Positions 1 through 6,466 of a DNA stretch of 8,622 bases are shown here, piece by piece; positions within the stretch are counted from its first letter, which is position 1, and each line of letters starts with the position of its first letter. Made by a program: the position numbers and the translations under genes. This stretch comes from Clostridiales bacterium. GTDB lineage: Bacteria; Bacillota; Clostridia; Christensenellales; Aristaeellaceae. The notes under the pieces were generated by a model. The model worked only from the letters and a program-made list of their open reading frames with translations. It made no database searches and had not been told where the DNA came from. The DNA lies in assembly GCA_012513735.1 (NCBI GenBank), contig JAAZBR010000299.1:1-8622 (forward strand), read 5' to 3'.

Positions 1-1862
1 CGGGCATTCGCACTCCGCAGCAGATCACAATCGCCGGCTCGCGCGCCTGGGCTCGCGCGCACGACATCAAGGAGTCCGAGCGCAAGGCGGAGTATCCTTC
101 GCTACAAGAGGTTATGCCAACGCTCTTCGACGAGCTCAACACCATCCGCAGGCAGCTCGAGACGCATTACAAGGACATGCAGGATATTGAGTTCACCATC
201 GAGGATGGCAAGCTTTACATGCTGCAGACCCGCAATGGCAAGCGCACCGCCGCTGCAGCCGTGAAGATCGCCGTGGACCTGGTGCACGAAGGCATGATCT
301 CCCAGGAAGAAGCCGTGCTGAAGGTGGAGCCCAAGCAGCTTGATACGCTGCTCCACCCCAACTTTGACGCTTCTGCACTGAAATCTGCCCAAGCTATTGC
401 CACCGGCCTGCCCGCCTCCCCCGGCGCTGCCGCAGGCGCCCTGTACTTCACCGCCCATGATGCCGCCGTTGCCGGTAAGGCAGGTAAGGACGTTATCCTG
501 ATCCGCGATGAAACCACCCCCGAGGACATTGAGGGCATGGACCTGGCCAAGGGCATCCTGACCGCTCGCGGCGGCATGACCAGCCACGCGGCCGTTGTGG
601 CCCGCGGCATGGGCCGTCCGGCCGTTGTCGGCTGCTCCGCCCTTGTAATCAACGAGGAAAAGAAAACCCTGACCGTCGGCGGCAAAACCTACCATGAAGG
701 CGACGAGGTGTCTTTGGACGGAACCTCCGGCAAGATTTACGCCGGTCTGTTGCCCACGGTGGAAACCACGGTGTCCGGCGACTTTGCCACCCTGATGGGC
801 TGGGCCGACAAGGCCCGCCGCCTGAAGGTGCGCACCAATGCCGATACCCCCCGCGATACCAAGCAGGCAGTGGATTTTGGCGCCGAGGGCATCGGCCTGT
901 GCCGCACGGAGCACATGTTCTTTGAAGCCAGCCGTGTCAAGGCCATGCGTGAAATGATTCTGGCCGACACCGTGGAACAGCGCAAGGCCGCGCTCAACAA
1001 GATCCTGCCCATGCAGCAGAAGGACTTTGAGGAGATGTACATCGCCCTGGATGGCCGCCCCATGACGGTGCGCTATCTGGATCCGCCGCTGCATGAGTTC
1101 CTGCCCCAGGAGAACATGGTGGAGGAGATCGCTGAGATCGCCAAGGAGCTGGGCACCACCAGCGAAAAAATCCAGGAAAAGATCAGCGCTCTGCATGAGT
1201 TCAACCCCATGATGGGCCACCGTGGCTGCCGTCTGGCTGTCACCTATCCCGAGATCGCCGAAATGCAGACCCGTGCGGTGCTGCAGGCTGCCCTCAAGGT
1301 GCGCAAGGAAAAGGGTATCGATGTCAAACCCGAGATCATGATCCCGCTGGTGGGTATTGTCAAGGAGCTGCAATTCGTCAAGAATGTCGTGTTGGAGACC
1401 GCTGAGAAGATCTTCGCCGAGCAGGGCCAGCGCATTGAGTTCCAGGTGGGCACCATGATTGAAATCCCCCGTGCCTGTGTGGTGGCCGATGACATTGCCA
1501 AGGAAGCCGAGTTCTTCAGCTTTGGCACCAACGACCTGACCCAGATGAGCTTTGGCTTCAGCCGTGATGATGCCGGCAAGTTCCTGGAGGAGTACTACAA
1601 CAACAAGGTGCTGGAGAGCGATCCCTTTGCCCGCCTGGATCAGGAGGGTGTGGGTGTGCTGGTGAAGATGGCCGTCGAAAAGGGCCGTGCTCAGCGCCCC
1701 GACCTGAAGCTGGGTATCTGCGGCGAGCATGGCGGCGATCCCTCCACGGTGGAGTTCTGCCACAATGTGGGCCTTAACTATGTGAGCTGCTCGCCCTTCC
1801 GCGTGCCGATCGCACGCCTGGCAGCCGCACAGGCCGCCATCAAGGAAAAGAGCGCAAAGTAA
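1..1862 (+). CDS. ppdK: Pyruvate, phosphate dikinase (PPDK), 5'-truncated by window edge
   Basis: Interconverts pyruvate + ATP + Pi and PEP + AMP + PPi in the cytoplasm; in fermenters it can run in the glycolytic or gluconeogenic direction. The frame is open from base 3 with no upstream stop, so the gene starts outside the window; 619 residues are visible, against roughly 870-900 for the family. Visible parts in order: the end of the ATP-grasp nucleotide-binding region (GIRTPQ at the window start, then HYKDMQDIEFTIEDGKLYML and QTRNGKRT), the swivelling phosphohistidine domain with GGMTSHAAVVARGMG (catalytic His codon at 585-587, visible residue 195), and the PEP/pyruvate TIM barrel with GLCRTEHMFF, MTVRYLDPPLHEF, GTMIEIPRA, FGTNDLTQM and GICGEHGGDP (catalytic Cys codon 1719-1721, visible residue 573). 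The sequence closely matches C. symbiosum PPDK as I recall it. About 25 extra residues lie between GIRTPQ and EVMP compared with that enzyme. All visible key residues are intact. The gene ends in TAA and is followed by a hairpin. Confidence 0.97.
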   Translation, partial: GIRTPQQITIAGSRAWARAHDIKESERKAEYPSLQEVMPTLFDELNTIRRQLETHYKDMQDIEFTIEDGKLYMLQTRNGKRTAAAAVKIAVDLVHEGMISQEEAVLKVEPKQLDTLLHPNFDASALKSAQAIATGLPASPGAAAGALYFTAHDAAVAGKAGKDVILIRDETTPEDIEGMDLAKGILTARGGMTSHAAVVARGMGRPAVVGCSALVINEEKKTLTVGGKTYHEGDEVSLDGTSGKIYAGLLPTVETTVSGDFATLMGWADKARRLKVRTNADTPRDTKQAVDFGAEGIGLCRTEHMFFEASRVKAMREMILADTVEQRKAALNKILPMQQKDFEEMYIALDGRPMTVRYLDPPLHEFLPQENMVEEIAEIAKELGTTSEKIQEKISALHEFNPMMGHRGCRLAVTYPEIAEMQTRAVLQAALKVRKEKGIDVKPEIMIPLVGIVKELQFVKNVVLETAEKIFAEQGQRIEFQVGTMIEIPRACVVADDIAKEAEFFSFGTNDLTQMSFGFSRDDAGKFLEEYYNNKVLESDPFARLDQEGVGVLVKMAVEKGRAQRPDLKLGICGEHGGDPSTVEFCHNVGLNYVSCSPFRVPIARLAAAQAAIKEKSAK

Positions 1863-1883
1863 AAACTTCTCACTGTAATAACA

Positions 1884-1922
1884 GGGCTGCTGCAGCATCA
1901 TGCTGGGGCAGCCCCTCTCCTT
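1884..1922 (+). terminator. Probable intrinsic terminator after ppdK
   Basis: Arms GGGCTGC (1884-1890) and GCAGCCC (1908-1914) pair perfectly. Inside them CAGCA (1893-1897) pairs with TGCTG (1901-1905), leaving a 3-nt loop, so a 12-bp two-part stem forms 21 nt after the ppdK stop. The tail is only pyrimidine-rich (CTCTCCTT) and not a true T run, so termination may be partial. Confidence 0.65.
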
Positions 1923-1975
1923 ACATATAGCTTTTGTATAGTGCAATAGTGAGCTGCGCAAAGCAATGGCCGGTT

Positions 1976-2004
1976 TTGCACGATTTCGCTTTTTGCGGTA
2001 TAAT
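1976..2004 (+). promoter_or_regulatory. Sigma-70-type promoter for the bL25 gene
   Basis: TTGCAC (-35, 1976-1981), a 17-bp spacer and a perfect TATAAT (-10, 1999-2004). The predicted start is near 2011, giving a leader of about 75 nt before the ATG at 2086. It lies just downstream of the ppdK terminator, so the bL25 gene is an independent unit. Confidence 0.85.
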
Positions 2005-2011
2005 AATTATA

Positions 2012-2062
2012 ACTGCCGTTAACAACGCATTGTGGTGCCCGAATCACGGCGCTGCAGGCAGT
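2012..2062 (+). other. Possible leader stem of the bL25 transcript
   Basis: ACTGCC (2012-2017) at the predicted mRNA 5' end pairs exactly with GGCAGT (2057-2062), closing a loop of about 40 nt that itself holds short complementary stretches. It ends shortly before the ribosome binding site GAGAGG (2074-2079). It may be a simple 5'-stabilising stem. Regulation is speculation, since a 6-bp closing stem can arise by chance. Confidence 0.25.
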
Positions 2063-2085
2063 GAATACAGATTGAGAGGTATACA

Positions 2086-2718
2086 ATGAGTAACCAAGCA
2101 ACGCTGACCATAGAAGCCCGAGGCAAGCTGAGCAAAGGACAGAAGAAGGATTTGCGCAAGGCCGGCCTGGTGCCCGCTTCCGTCGACCGCAAGGGGGAGG
2201 AGTCCCTCGCCTGCACAGTGCGCCGCGATGAGCTGCAGCGTGCCCTGGCTGGTTACGGCGTCACGGGCATCTACAAGCTGCAGATGGGCAGAAAGAAGCC
2301 CATCACCGCCATGCTGCGGGAGGTGCAGTCTGCGCCCCTGACCCGCGAGTGGCTGCACGTCACCTTCCAGCAGGTGCTGATGACCGAGGAAACCAAGGTG
2401 GATCTGCCCATCGTGCTGCAGGGTCTGGATACGCTGCAGTACAACGGCTTTGAATACACCCAGGCCCGGGACAGCCTGCAGGTGCGCGGCTTGCCCGGCG
2501 ACTTCCCACCCGCCATCGAGGTAGATATCAGCGCTATGCAGGCCGGTGAAAATCTGACCGTCGGCGAATTACCCTTGCCCGAGGGCGTTGAAACCGATGT
2601 GGAGCCGGATCTGCTGGTGCTGTCCGTCAGCCACCCGCGCGTGCGCGAGGAGGACGTGGAAGAGGCCGCTTCAGAGGAAGGTGTGGAAACTGTGGAAGAG
2701 CCTGCGACCGAGGAGTAA
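2086..2718 (+). CDS. rplY: Large-subunit ribosomal protein bL25, long CTC (general stress) form
   Basis: Binds 5S rRNA in the central protuberance of the 50S subunit; the long CTC/TL5 form was first noted as a general stress protein in Bacillus. The protein has 210 residues, normal for the two-domain form. The N-terminal 5S-binding domain is about residues 6-93 (RGKLSKGQKKDLRKAGLVPA and LREVQSAPLTREWLHVTF match the family's K/R-rich start and its EVQ-x-P...LHVDF block). The C-terminal TL5 beta domain is about 100-183 (VDLPIVLQG, AIEVDISAMQAGE, LPLPEGVE). A very acidic tail (about 188-210, mostly E with A/V/T) follows, common in this family. The ATG is set by GAGAGG six bases upstream. The unit has its own promoter and terminator. 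It is more divergent than many bL25s in the N-terminal domain, but the overall order of blocks leaves little doubt. Confidence 0.92.
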   Translation: MSNQATLTIEARGKLSKGQKKDLRKAGLVPASVDRKGEESLACTVRRDELQRALAGYGVTGIYKLQMGRKKPITAMLREVQSAPLTREWLHVTFQQVLMTEETKVDLPIVLQGLDTLQYNGFEYTQARDSLQVRGLPGDFPPAIEVDISAMQAGENLTVGELPLPEGVETDVEPDLLVLSVSHPRVREEDVEEAASEEGVETVEEPATEE

Positions 2719-2748
2719 CCCCTCCTATTTCGGAACCAAAACATGGAG

Positions 2749-2787
2749 CCCGGGCGCCCTTGCTGATGAGGGGCCCGGGTTTTGTTT
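2749..2787 (+). terminator. Intrinsic terminator of rplY
   Basis: CCCGGG (2749-2754) pairs with CCCGGG (2774-2779), and an inner CCC/GGG helix extends it across a small bulge. The 3' side runs directly into TTTTGTTT (2780-2787). It begins 30 nt after the rplY stop codon. The T-rich tail makes this a strong call. Confidence 0.9.
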
Positions 2788-2832
2788 GTCAAAGACTTGC
2801 ATCTGTCAATTCCATAATTCGTTCAGGTGTTT

Positions 2833-2994
2833 ATACTCATTCCAAACGGTAACGCATCATCGCGCTGGTGTTTTTGCCCCGCTGCTGTGTCAGCTGTTCG
2901 GTCGGCGTAGCGCTGCTACGCTTTGCTCATCTGCTCCTTGCAGGGGAGCAAAAACCCACACCGCTTTGGATGCGTTACCGTTTTACATGAGTAT
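2833..2994. repeat. 162-bp concentric imperfect palindrome (MITE-like or structured-RNA candidate)
   Basis: The outer arms are ATACTCAT (2833-2840) against ATGAGTAT (2987-2994), then AAACGGTAACGCATC (2844-2858) against its exact complement (2969-2983). Further in, TTTTTGC plus CCC (2871-2880) faces a GGGGAGCAAAAA stretch (2943-2954). At the core GCGTAGC (2905-2911) and GCTACGC (2915-2921) form a perfect hairpin with a 3-nt loop. Core and outer arms share one axis (2913 against 2913.5), so this is one nested foldback and not several chance hairpins. If the ends are taken as TACTCAT/ATGAGTA, a TTA triplet flanks both sides (2831-2833, 2994-2996), which could be a target duplication but is short enough to be chance. 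No credible ORF lies inside. It sits between the rplY terminator and the malic enzyme promoter. A dispersed non-autonomous repeat is my preferred reading; a structured RNA is the alternative. Confidence 0.75.
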
Positions 2995-3035
2995 TACGGC
3001 GTGAAAACGGTGCAGTCGACCTGGGGATAGCGCAA

Positions 3036-3064
3036 TTGACAGCCGCCGGCAGGGCCGATATAGT
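3036..3064 (+). promoter_or_regulatory. Sigma-70-type promoter for the malic enzyme unit
   Basis: Consensus TTGACA (3036-3041), 17-bp spacer, TATAGT (3059-3064, one mismatch to TATAAT). The predicted start is near 3071, giving a leader of about 35 nt. It lies 42 bp beyond the end of the 162-bp palindrome, so it is not part of that element. Confidence 0.85.
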
Positions 3065-3077
3065 AGGCCCATACCGA

Positions 3078-3087
3078 TTGTATACAT
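3078..3087. promoter_or_regulatory. GTATAC-centred palindrome in the malic enzyme leader (operator candidate)
   Basis: TTGTATACAT is nearly the 10-bp palindrome TTGTATACAA, placed at about +8 to +17 from the predicted start, a typical repressor position. The perfect form TTGTATACAA is at 6413-6422, and GTATACAA also occurs in the rplY leader (2079-2086). GTATAC cores are often seen in operators of the FadR branch of GntR regulators, but no such regulator is in the window, so assignment is speculative. Confidence 0.3.
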
Positions 3088-3105
3088 GAAGACGGGAGGA
3101 CCGGC

Positions 3106-4281
3106 ATGGACTACGCGAGAGAATCCCTGCGTCTGCACGGCGAGTGGAAGGGCAAAATTACCATGGAAGCGGCGGTACCTGTCCGCAACAAGGAGGATCT
3201 GTCCCTGGCCTATACCCCCGGTGTGGCAGCCCCCTGCCTGGAGATACAGAAGGACGTCAACAAAAGCTATGACCTGACACGGCGCTGGAACATGTGCCTG
3301 GTGGTCACCGATGGCAGCGCAGTGCTGGGCCTGGGCGATATCGGCCCCGAGGCCGGCATGCCCGTCATGGAGGGCAAGTGTGTGCTGTTCAAGGCCTTTG
3401 GCGGGGTGGACGCCTTTCCGCTGTGCATCAAGTCCCAGGATGTGGATACCATTGTGGAAACCATCTACCAGGTGTCCGGCTCTTTTGGCGGCGTCAACCT
3501 GGAAGACATCGCCGCTCCCCGCTGCTTTGAAATCGAGCGCAGGCTGAAAGAACGCTGCGACATCCCCATTTTCCATGACGACCAGCACGGCACCGCCATC
3601 ATTACGCTGGCCGGGTTGCTCAATGCCCTCAAGGTGGCGGGCAAACGAAAAGAAGACGTGCGTGTTGTCATCAACGGCGCCGGCGCCGCGGCCATTGCCA
3701 TCACCAAATTGCTGTTTTCCGACGGGTTCCGCGATGTGCTGCTGTGCGACCGCAAGGGCATTATCTTCGAAGGCCGCAGCGAAGGTATGAACGATATCAA
3801 GCGCGAGATGGCGCGGATCACCAACCGGGGCAAGCTGCAGGGCACCTTGGCGGATGCGCTGCAGAGGGCTGATGTATTCATCGGCGTGTCTGCGCCCGGC
3901 ACCGTCACCACCCAGATGGTTGAGACCATGGCCAAGGACGCCATTGTGTTTGCCTGCGCCAACCCCACGCCCGAGATTTTCCCCGACGAAGCCAAAGCGG
4001 GCGGCGCCAGGGTGGTTGCCACCGGCCGCAGCGATTTCCCCAATCAGATCAACAACGTGCTGGCCTTCCCCGGCGTGTTCCGAGGCACCTTTGACGTACG
4101 CGCCAGCGATATCAACGATGCCATGAAGCTGGCGGCCGCTCGGGCGTTGGCCGGGTTGATCGGCCCCGATGAGCTGACCGAGGATTACATCATCCCCGCC
4201 CCCTTTGATCCCCGCGTGCGGGATGCCGTGGCCCGGGCCGTGGCCCAGGCTGCCCGGGACAGCGGTGTCAGCCGCATTTGA
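3106..4281 (+). CDS. Malic enzyme (malate to pyruvate + CO2), short bacterial form
   Basis: Oxidatively decarboxylates L-malate to pyruvate with reduction of NAD(P)+ in the cytoplasm. At 391 residues it has the length of the short single-function class and lacks the phosphotransacetylase domain of MaeB-type enzymes. N-terminal catalytic domain: SLAYTPGVA (catalytic Tyr36), [20 protein letters not shown], and [17 protein letters not shown] (catalytic Lys91). Metal ligands sit in [14 protein letters not shown] (Glu133, Asp134) and HDDQHGT (Asp158, Asp159). The Rossmann domain starts with [10 protein letters not shown] (GAGAA at 191-195); CDRKG (Asp215) follows at the end of the second strand, which hints at NAD preference but does not settle it. 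[12 protein letters not shown] and [12 protein letters not shown] complete the fold. The start has GGGAGGA (3094-3100) five to six bases before the ATG. Only 18 bases separate its stop from the next gene's GTG, so co-transcription is likely. A malolactic enzyme role is less likely given the short length. Confidence 0.95.
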   Translation: MDYARESLRLHGEWKGKITMEAAVPVRNKEDLSLAYTPGVAAPCLEIQKDVNKSYDLTRRWNMCLVVTDGSAVLGLGDIGPEAGMPVMEGKCVLFKAFGGVDAFPLCIKSQDVDTIVETIYQVSGSFGGVNLEDIAAPRCFEIERRLKERCDIPIFHDDQHGTAIITLAGLLNALKVAGKRKEDVRVVINGAGAAAIAITKLLFSDGFRDVLLCDRKGIIFEGRSEGMNDIKREMARITNRGKLQGTLADALQRADVFIGVSAPGTVTTQMVETMAKDAIVFACANPTPEIFPDEAKAGGARVVATGRSDFPNQINNVLAFPGVFRGTFDVRASDINDAMKLAAARALAGLIGPDELTEDYIIPAPFDPRVRDAVARAVAQAARDSGVSRI

Positions 4282-4299
4282 CAGGATAGGGGAAAGAAC

Positions 4300-5079
4300 G
4301 TGCTCCCTTTAACCGTCGGGCAGCCTGCCCCGGCAGGCGCCCTGCCCCAGGAGGTTCCACGCGCTGCGGATGACCGGGTGCAGGGCATCCGCCAGAAGCT
4401 GTGGGCGCTGCGGGATCCAAGCTACCATGCGTTTATCGCCAAGTTGGTGCCCACTGTGCCTCCGGAAAAGATCATGGGTGTGCGCACTCCCGCCTTGCGG
4501 CAGTTCGCCAGGGAGTTGAGCAGGGCGGATGGAGAGCCCCAGGCCGCCTTTATGGAGGCTCTGCCTCACCATTTTCTGGAAGAAAACGGGCTGCATGCCT
4601 TTTTAATCGCCTCCATAGCGGATATGGACAGGGCTCTGACCTGCACCGAAGCCTTCCTGCCATACATCGACAACTGGGCCACCTGCGACAGTTTTTCACC
4701 CAAGGTGTTTGGACGAAACAGGCAGCAGCTTTTTCCCCGGATCCTCAACTGGCTTCAGTCGGATCATCCCTACACCCAGCGGTTTGCCATGGGCATGCTG
4801 ATGCAGCACTTCCTGGACGAGGCCTTCACGCCGCAGCTTCCTGCCTTGGTGGCCGGGGTTCAAAGCGACCACTACTACGTGCAGATGATGCAGGCTTGGT
4901 ATTTCAGCATGGCGCTGGTGGAGCAGCAGGAGGCCACCCTTCCCTGGCTGCAGGAGGGTTGGCTGCCGCGCTTTGTGCACAACAAGGCCATCCAGAAGGC
5001 AGTGGAAAGCCACCGAGTTGCAGCCGATACCAAGGCATACCTGAAAACCCTGCGCAGGCGGGCCGAAGGACAGAAGTAG
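4300..5079 (+). CDS. AlkD-like DNA alkylation repair protein (HEAT-like glycosylase fold)
   Basis: Probably removes or processes alkylated bases such as N3- or N7-alkyl purines. AlkD-family proteins are all-helical HEAT-like repeat glycosylases that do not flip the base. The core starts near residue 28 with LWALRDPSYHAFIAKLVPTV and GVRTPALRQFAREL, the usual family opening. Trp126-x3-Asp130 in NWATCDSF, Arg161 in YTQRFAMGML and Trp200 in MQAWYFSMAL match, in order and near spacing, the Trp109/Asp113/Arg148/Trp187 set I recall for Bacillus cereus AlkD. The GTG at 4300 is preceded by AGGGGAAAG and gives 259 residues with a Pro/Ala-rich extension of about 26 residues. A GTG at 4378 would match the usual family start better but lacks a well-placed Shine-Dalgarno (AGGAGG at 4349-4354 is 23 nt away). 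It lies between a malic enzyme and a transporter with no obvious functional link, probably as an operon passenger. Substrate is not provable from sequence. Confidence 0.88.
   Translation: MLPLTVGQPAPAGALPQEVPRAADDRVQGIRQKLWALRDPSYHAFIAKLVPTVPPEKIMGVRTPALRQFARELSRADGEPQAAFMEALPHHFLEENGLHAFLIASIADMDRALTCTEAFLPYIDNWATCDSFSPKVFGRNRQQLFPRILNWLQSDHPYTQRFAMGMLMQHFLDEAFTPQLPALVAGVQSDHYYVQMMQAWYFSMALVEQQEATLPWLQEGWLPRFVHNKAIQKAVESHRVAADTKAYLKTLRRRAEGQK
4318..4347 (+). other. Strong GC hairpin at the 5' end of the alkylation-repair ORF
   Basis: GCCTGC (4323-4328) pairs with GCAGGC (4333-4338) around a 4-nt loop. Outside it GGGCA (4318-4322) pairs with TGCCC (4343-4347), leaving a 4-nt bulge. It starts 36 nt after the malic enzyme stop and 18 nt into the ORF as called from GTG 4300; AGGAGG follows at 4349-4354. 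There is no T run, so it is not a standard terminator. It could damp translation or read-through between the two genes, or stabilise the malic enzyme mRNA 3' end if the downstream gene really starts at 4378. Confidence 0.4.
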
Positions 5080-5135
5080 CTCTTTTCAGCCAGGGCCGAA
5101 TTCCGAATCCATTATATACGAACAGGAGAGCCACC

Positions 5136-6332
5136 ATGCATGTAAATTCACTGGACCGACAGGGCGAGGGCAGGGGGCTGCGTACCCGCACCGGCCGCAG
5201 CCTGCTGCTGTGTTTTCTCATTGGCTGGCTGGGCATCTATGCCAGCACCCTGAGCGCCCTGGCGGACAGGCTGGCCGCCCAGTTTGCCATTCCGGCGGAG
5301 TCTGCGGGCATGTTCCTGTCTGCCCATGCCGCCGGTATGTTTGTCAGCGTGCTGGTCAGCGGCGCCGTGGCGGACAGCCTGGGCAAACGACGTATTGTGC
5401 TGTTTGCTACCCCGCTGGTGATTGTGGGCCTGGTGATCTGTGCCTTTGCGCCCTCGCTGCCGGTGCTGCTGGCGGGCCAGTTCCTGACGGGCATGGGTTT
5501 CAGCCCCTGCGAAGCCATTGGCAGCGCCCTGCTGACCGATGAAAACCCGGACCAGGCCACCCGTTGGATGAACATCTCCCAGATCTTCTTTTGCCTGGGC
5601 GCGGTGGGCGCCCCCCTGGCGGTGCTGTGGTACCTGACGGAGGCGAACGGCATCTACCGCCATGTGCTGCTGTTTATTGCCGCGCTGGTAGGGGTGACGG
5701 CCCTGCTGATCGCCCTGGCCGGGGGCAATATGGCTGCCAGCCGGCAAAGCAAGGGCGGACAGCTCAACCTGTTCACCGTGCTGAGGGACAAGCGGGTGGT
5801 GCTGTGCGGCATCATGGTGTTCCTGTACCTGGGCTATGAGAGCGTAGGGCCGGTGTACTTTAAGCAGTTTTTTCTCAGCCGGGGGGCCACGGCCATTGCG
5901 GCAGACGCCTCCATTTCGGTATTCTGGGGCGCCATGATCGTGATGCGCTTTGTGGGCGCCTGGATGGACGGCAAGGAAACCGTCAGCCTGCGCTGGTTCA
6001 CCCTGATGGTGCCCCTGGGCGTAGCGGTGGGCCTGCTGGCCAGCAGCGACGTCCTGCGCCTGGTGGCCATGGCGCTGTATGGCGCGGGCTGCGGCTCCGC
6101 CTGGCCCATGCTGTTTGTGCTGGCCAGCCGCGCCTTCCCCGAGCGCAGCGGCGCTACCTTTGCCGTGATGATGTTGTTCACCACGGCGGGCAACACGCTG
6201 TTTCCCCTGCTGATCGGCAACTGGGTGGCCAACCCCCAGATTACCATGATCCTGTGCGGGGCGCTGGCGGTGCTGGTCAGCCTGCTCGGGGGCGTGCTGG
6301 AGCGCACACAGAAGACGCTAACAGCAACCTGA
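5136..6332 (+). CDS. Major facilitator superfamily (MFS) transporter, 12 helices
   Basis: An integral inner-membrane secondary transporter of 398 residues, normal MFS length. Hydrophobic segments fall at roughly 22-40, 58-78, 88-105, 108-133, 148-166 and 175-195, then a cytoplasmic loop (196-219), then 220-240, 256-275, 286-302, 305-330, 340-360 and 368-387. Motif A lies between helices 2 and 3 as GAVADSLGKRR (76-86), with the key Asp80 and basic cluster. The stretch GMGFSPCEAIGSALLTDENP followed by RWMNISQIFFCLGAVGAPL resembles the helix 4-5 region of FucP-like (FHS) sugar/H+ symporters, so a sugar or small organic solute is plausible, but the substrate cannot be assigned. Export of a drug is the alternative. 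AGGAG (5124-5128) is 7 bases before the ATG. The gap to the preceding gene is 56 nt with only an A/T-rich -10-like TATATA (5113-5118) and no good -35, so it is probably read from the upstream unit. A clear terminator follows. Confidence 0.9.
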   Translation: MHVNSLDRQGEGRGLRTRTGRSLLLCFLIGWLGIYASTLSALADRLAAQFAIPAESAGMFLSAHAAGMFVSVLVSGAVADSLGKRRIVLFATPLVIVGLVICAFAPSLPVLLAGQFLTGMGFSPCEAIGSALLTDENPDQATRWMNISQIFFCLGAVGAPLAVLWYLTEANGIYRHVLLFIAALVGVTALLIALAGGNMAASRQSKGGQLNLFTVLRDKRVVLCGIMVFLYLGYESVGPVYFKQFFLSRGATAIAADASISVFWGAMIVMRFVGAWMDGKETVSLRWFTLMVPLGVAVGLLASSDVLRLVAMALYGAGCGSAWPMLFVLASRAFPERSGATFAVMMLFTTAGNTLFPLLIGNWVANPQITMILCGALAVLVSLLGGVLERTQKTLTAT

Positions 6333-6352
6333 CGGCTTTTTAATATCTCTGA

Positions 6353-6382
6353 GCCTGCCAGACAATACGCGGCAGGCTTTTT
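6353..6382 (+). terminator. Intrinsic terminator after the MFS gene
   Basis: GCCTGCC (6353-6359) and GGCAGGC (6371-6377) form a perfect 7-bp stem with an 11-nt loop, followed at once by TTTTT (6378-6382). It starts 20 nt after the stop and closes the malic enzyme-repair-transporter unit. Confidence 0.93.
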
Positions 6383-6412
6383 GCTGCCATAGCCGGAGCA
6401 TCGTCCGATTCA

Positions 6413-6422
6413 TTGTATACAA
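6413..6422. promoter_or_regulatory. TTGTATACAA palindrome upstream of the lacI-type gene
   Basis: A perfect 10-bp palindrome 13 bp upstream of the proposed -35. It shares nine of ten bases with the site in the malic enzyme leader (3078-3087). It could be an operator for a regulator encoded elsewhere, or an A/T-rich upstream promoter element. Confidence 0.3.
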
Positions 6423-6434
6423 AAAACTCACTAA

Positions 6435-6464
6435 TTGGGCTTGCGCAATCGATTCCGCTATGAT
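6435..6464 (+). promoter_or_regulatory. Promoter of the lacI-type regulator gene
   Basis: TTGGGC (-35, 6435-6440), an 18-bp spacer, TATGAT (-10, 6459-6464). The predicted start is near 6471, giving a leader of about 39 nt to the ATG at 6510. The -35 is moderate, but the fit with the operator filling the spacer (6443-6458) supports the call. Confidence 0.6.
6443..6458. promoter_or_regulatory. LacI-family operator O1 (autoregulatory), one mismatch
   Basis: GCGCAATCGATTCCGC, a 16-bp inverted repeat centred on CG with a single break in symmetry. It is identical at 15 of 16 positions to the perfect palindrome at 7559-7574. It occupies nearly the whole spacer between the -35 and -10, so repressor binding would block RNA polymerase directly. 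CG-centred inverted repeats are typical of LacI-family operators. Confidence 0.8.
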
Positions 6465-6466
6465 AC

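Noticed and set aside
102..1961. A 619-codon open frame on the minus strand across ppdK
   Set aside because: It lies opposite a well-conserved enzyme gene. The translation is low-complexity, rich in His/Gly/Leu/Gln, and matches no family; it results from GC-rich codon bias in the sense gene.
2833..2994. The large palindrome as the rplY terminator
   Set aside because: A proper terminator with a T tract already ends the gene at 2749-2787, and the palindrome has no T run after its 3' arm.
2588..3004. A 138-codon plus-strand frame running from rplY through the terminator and palindrome
   Set aside because: It overlaps rplY in another frame, crosses a strong terminator and reads through the inverted repeat; no ribosome site or family resemblance.
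3086..3277. A 63-codon frame starting just before the malic enzyme ATG
   Set aside because: It overlaps the malic enzyme in another frame; the ribosome site GGGAGGA is downstream of its ATG and serves the enzyme at 3106.
4401..5135. Upstream extension of the MFS frame across the alkylation-repair gene
   Set aside because: This part overlaps a recognised gene in another frame and has no membrane character. The ATG at 5136 has a good Shine-Dalgarno and begins just before the first helix.
6443..6458. CcpA catabolite-responsive (cre) site
   Set aside because: The CG centre is similar, but flanking bases do not fit the TGNAANCGNTNNCA pattern, and the matching perfect copy at 7559-7574 points to the local LacI-type regulator.
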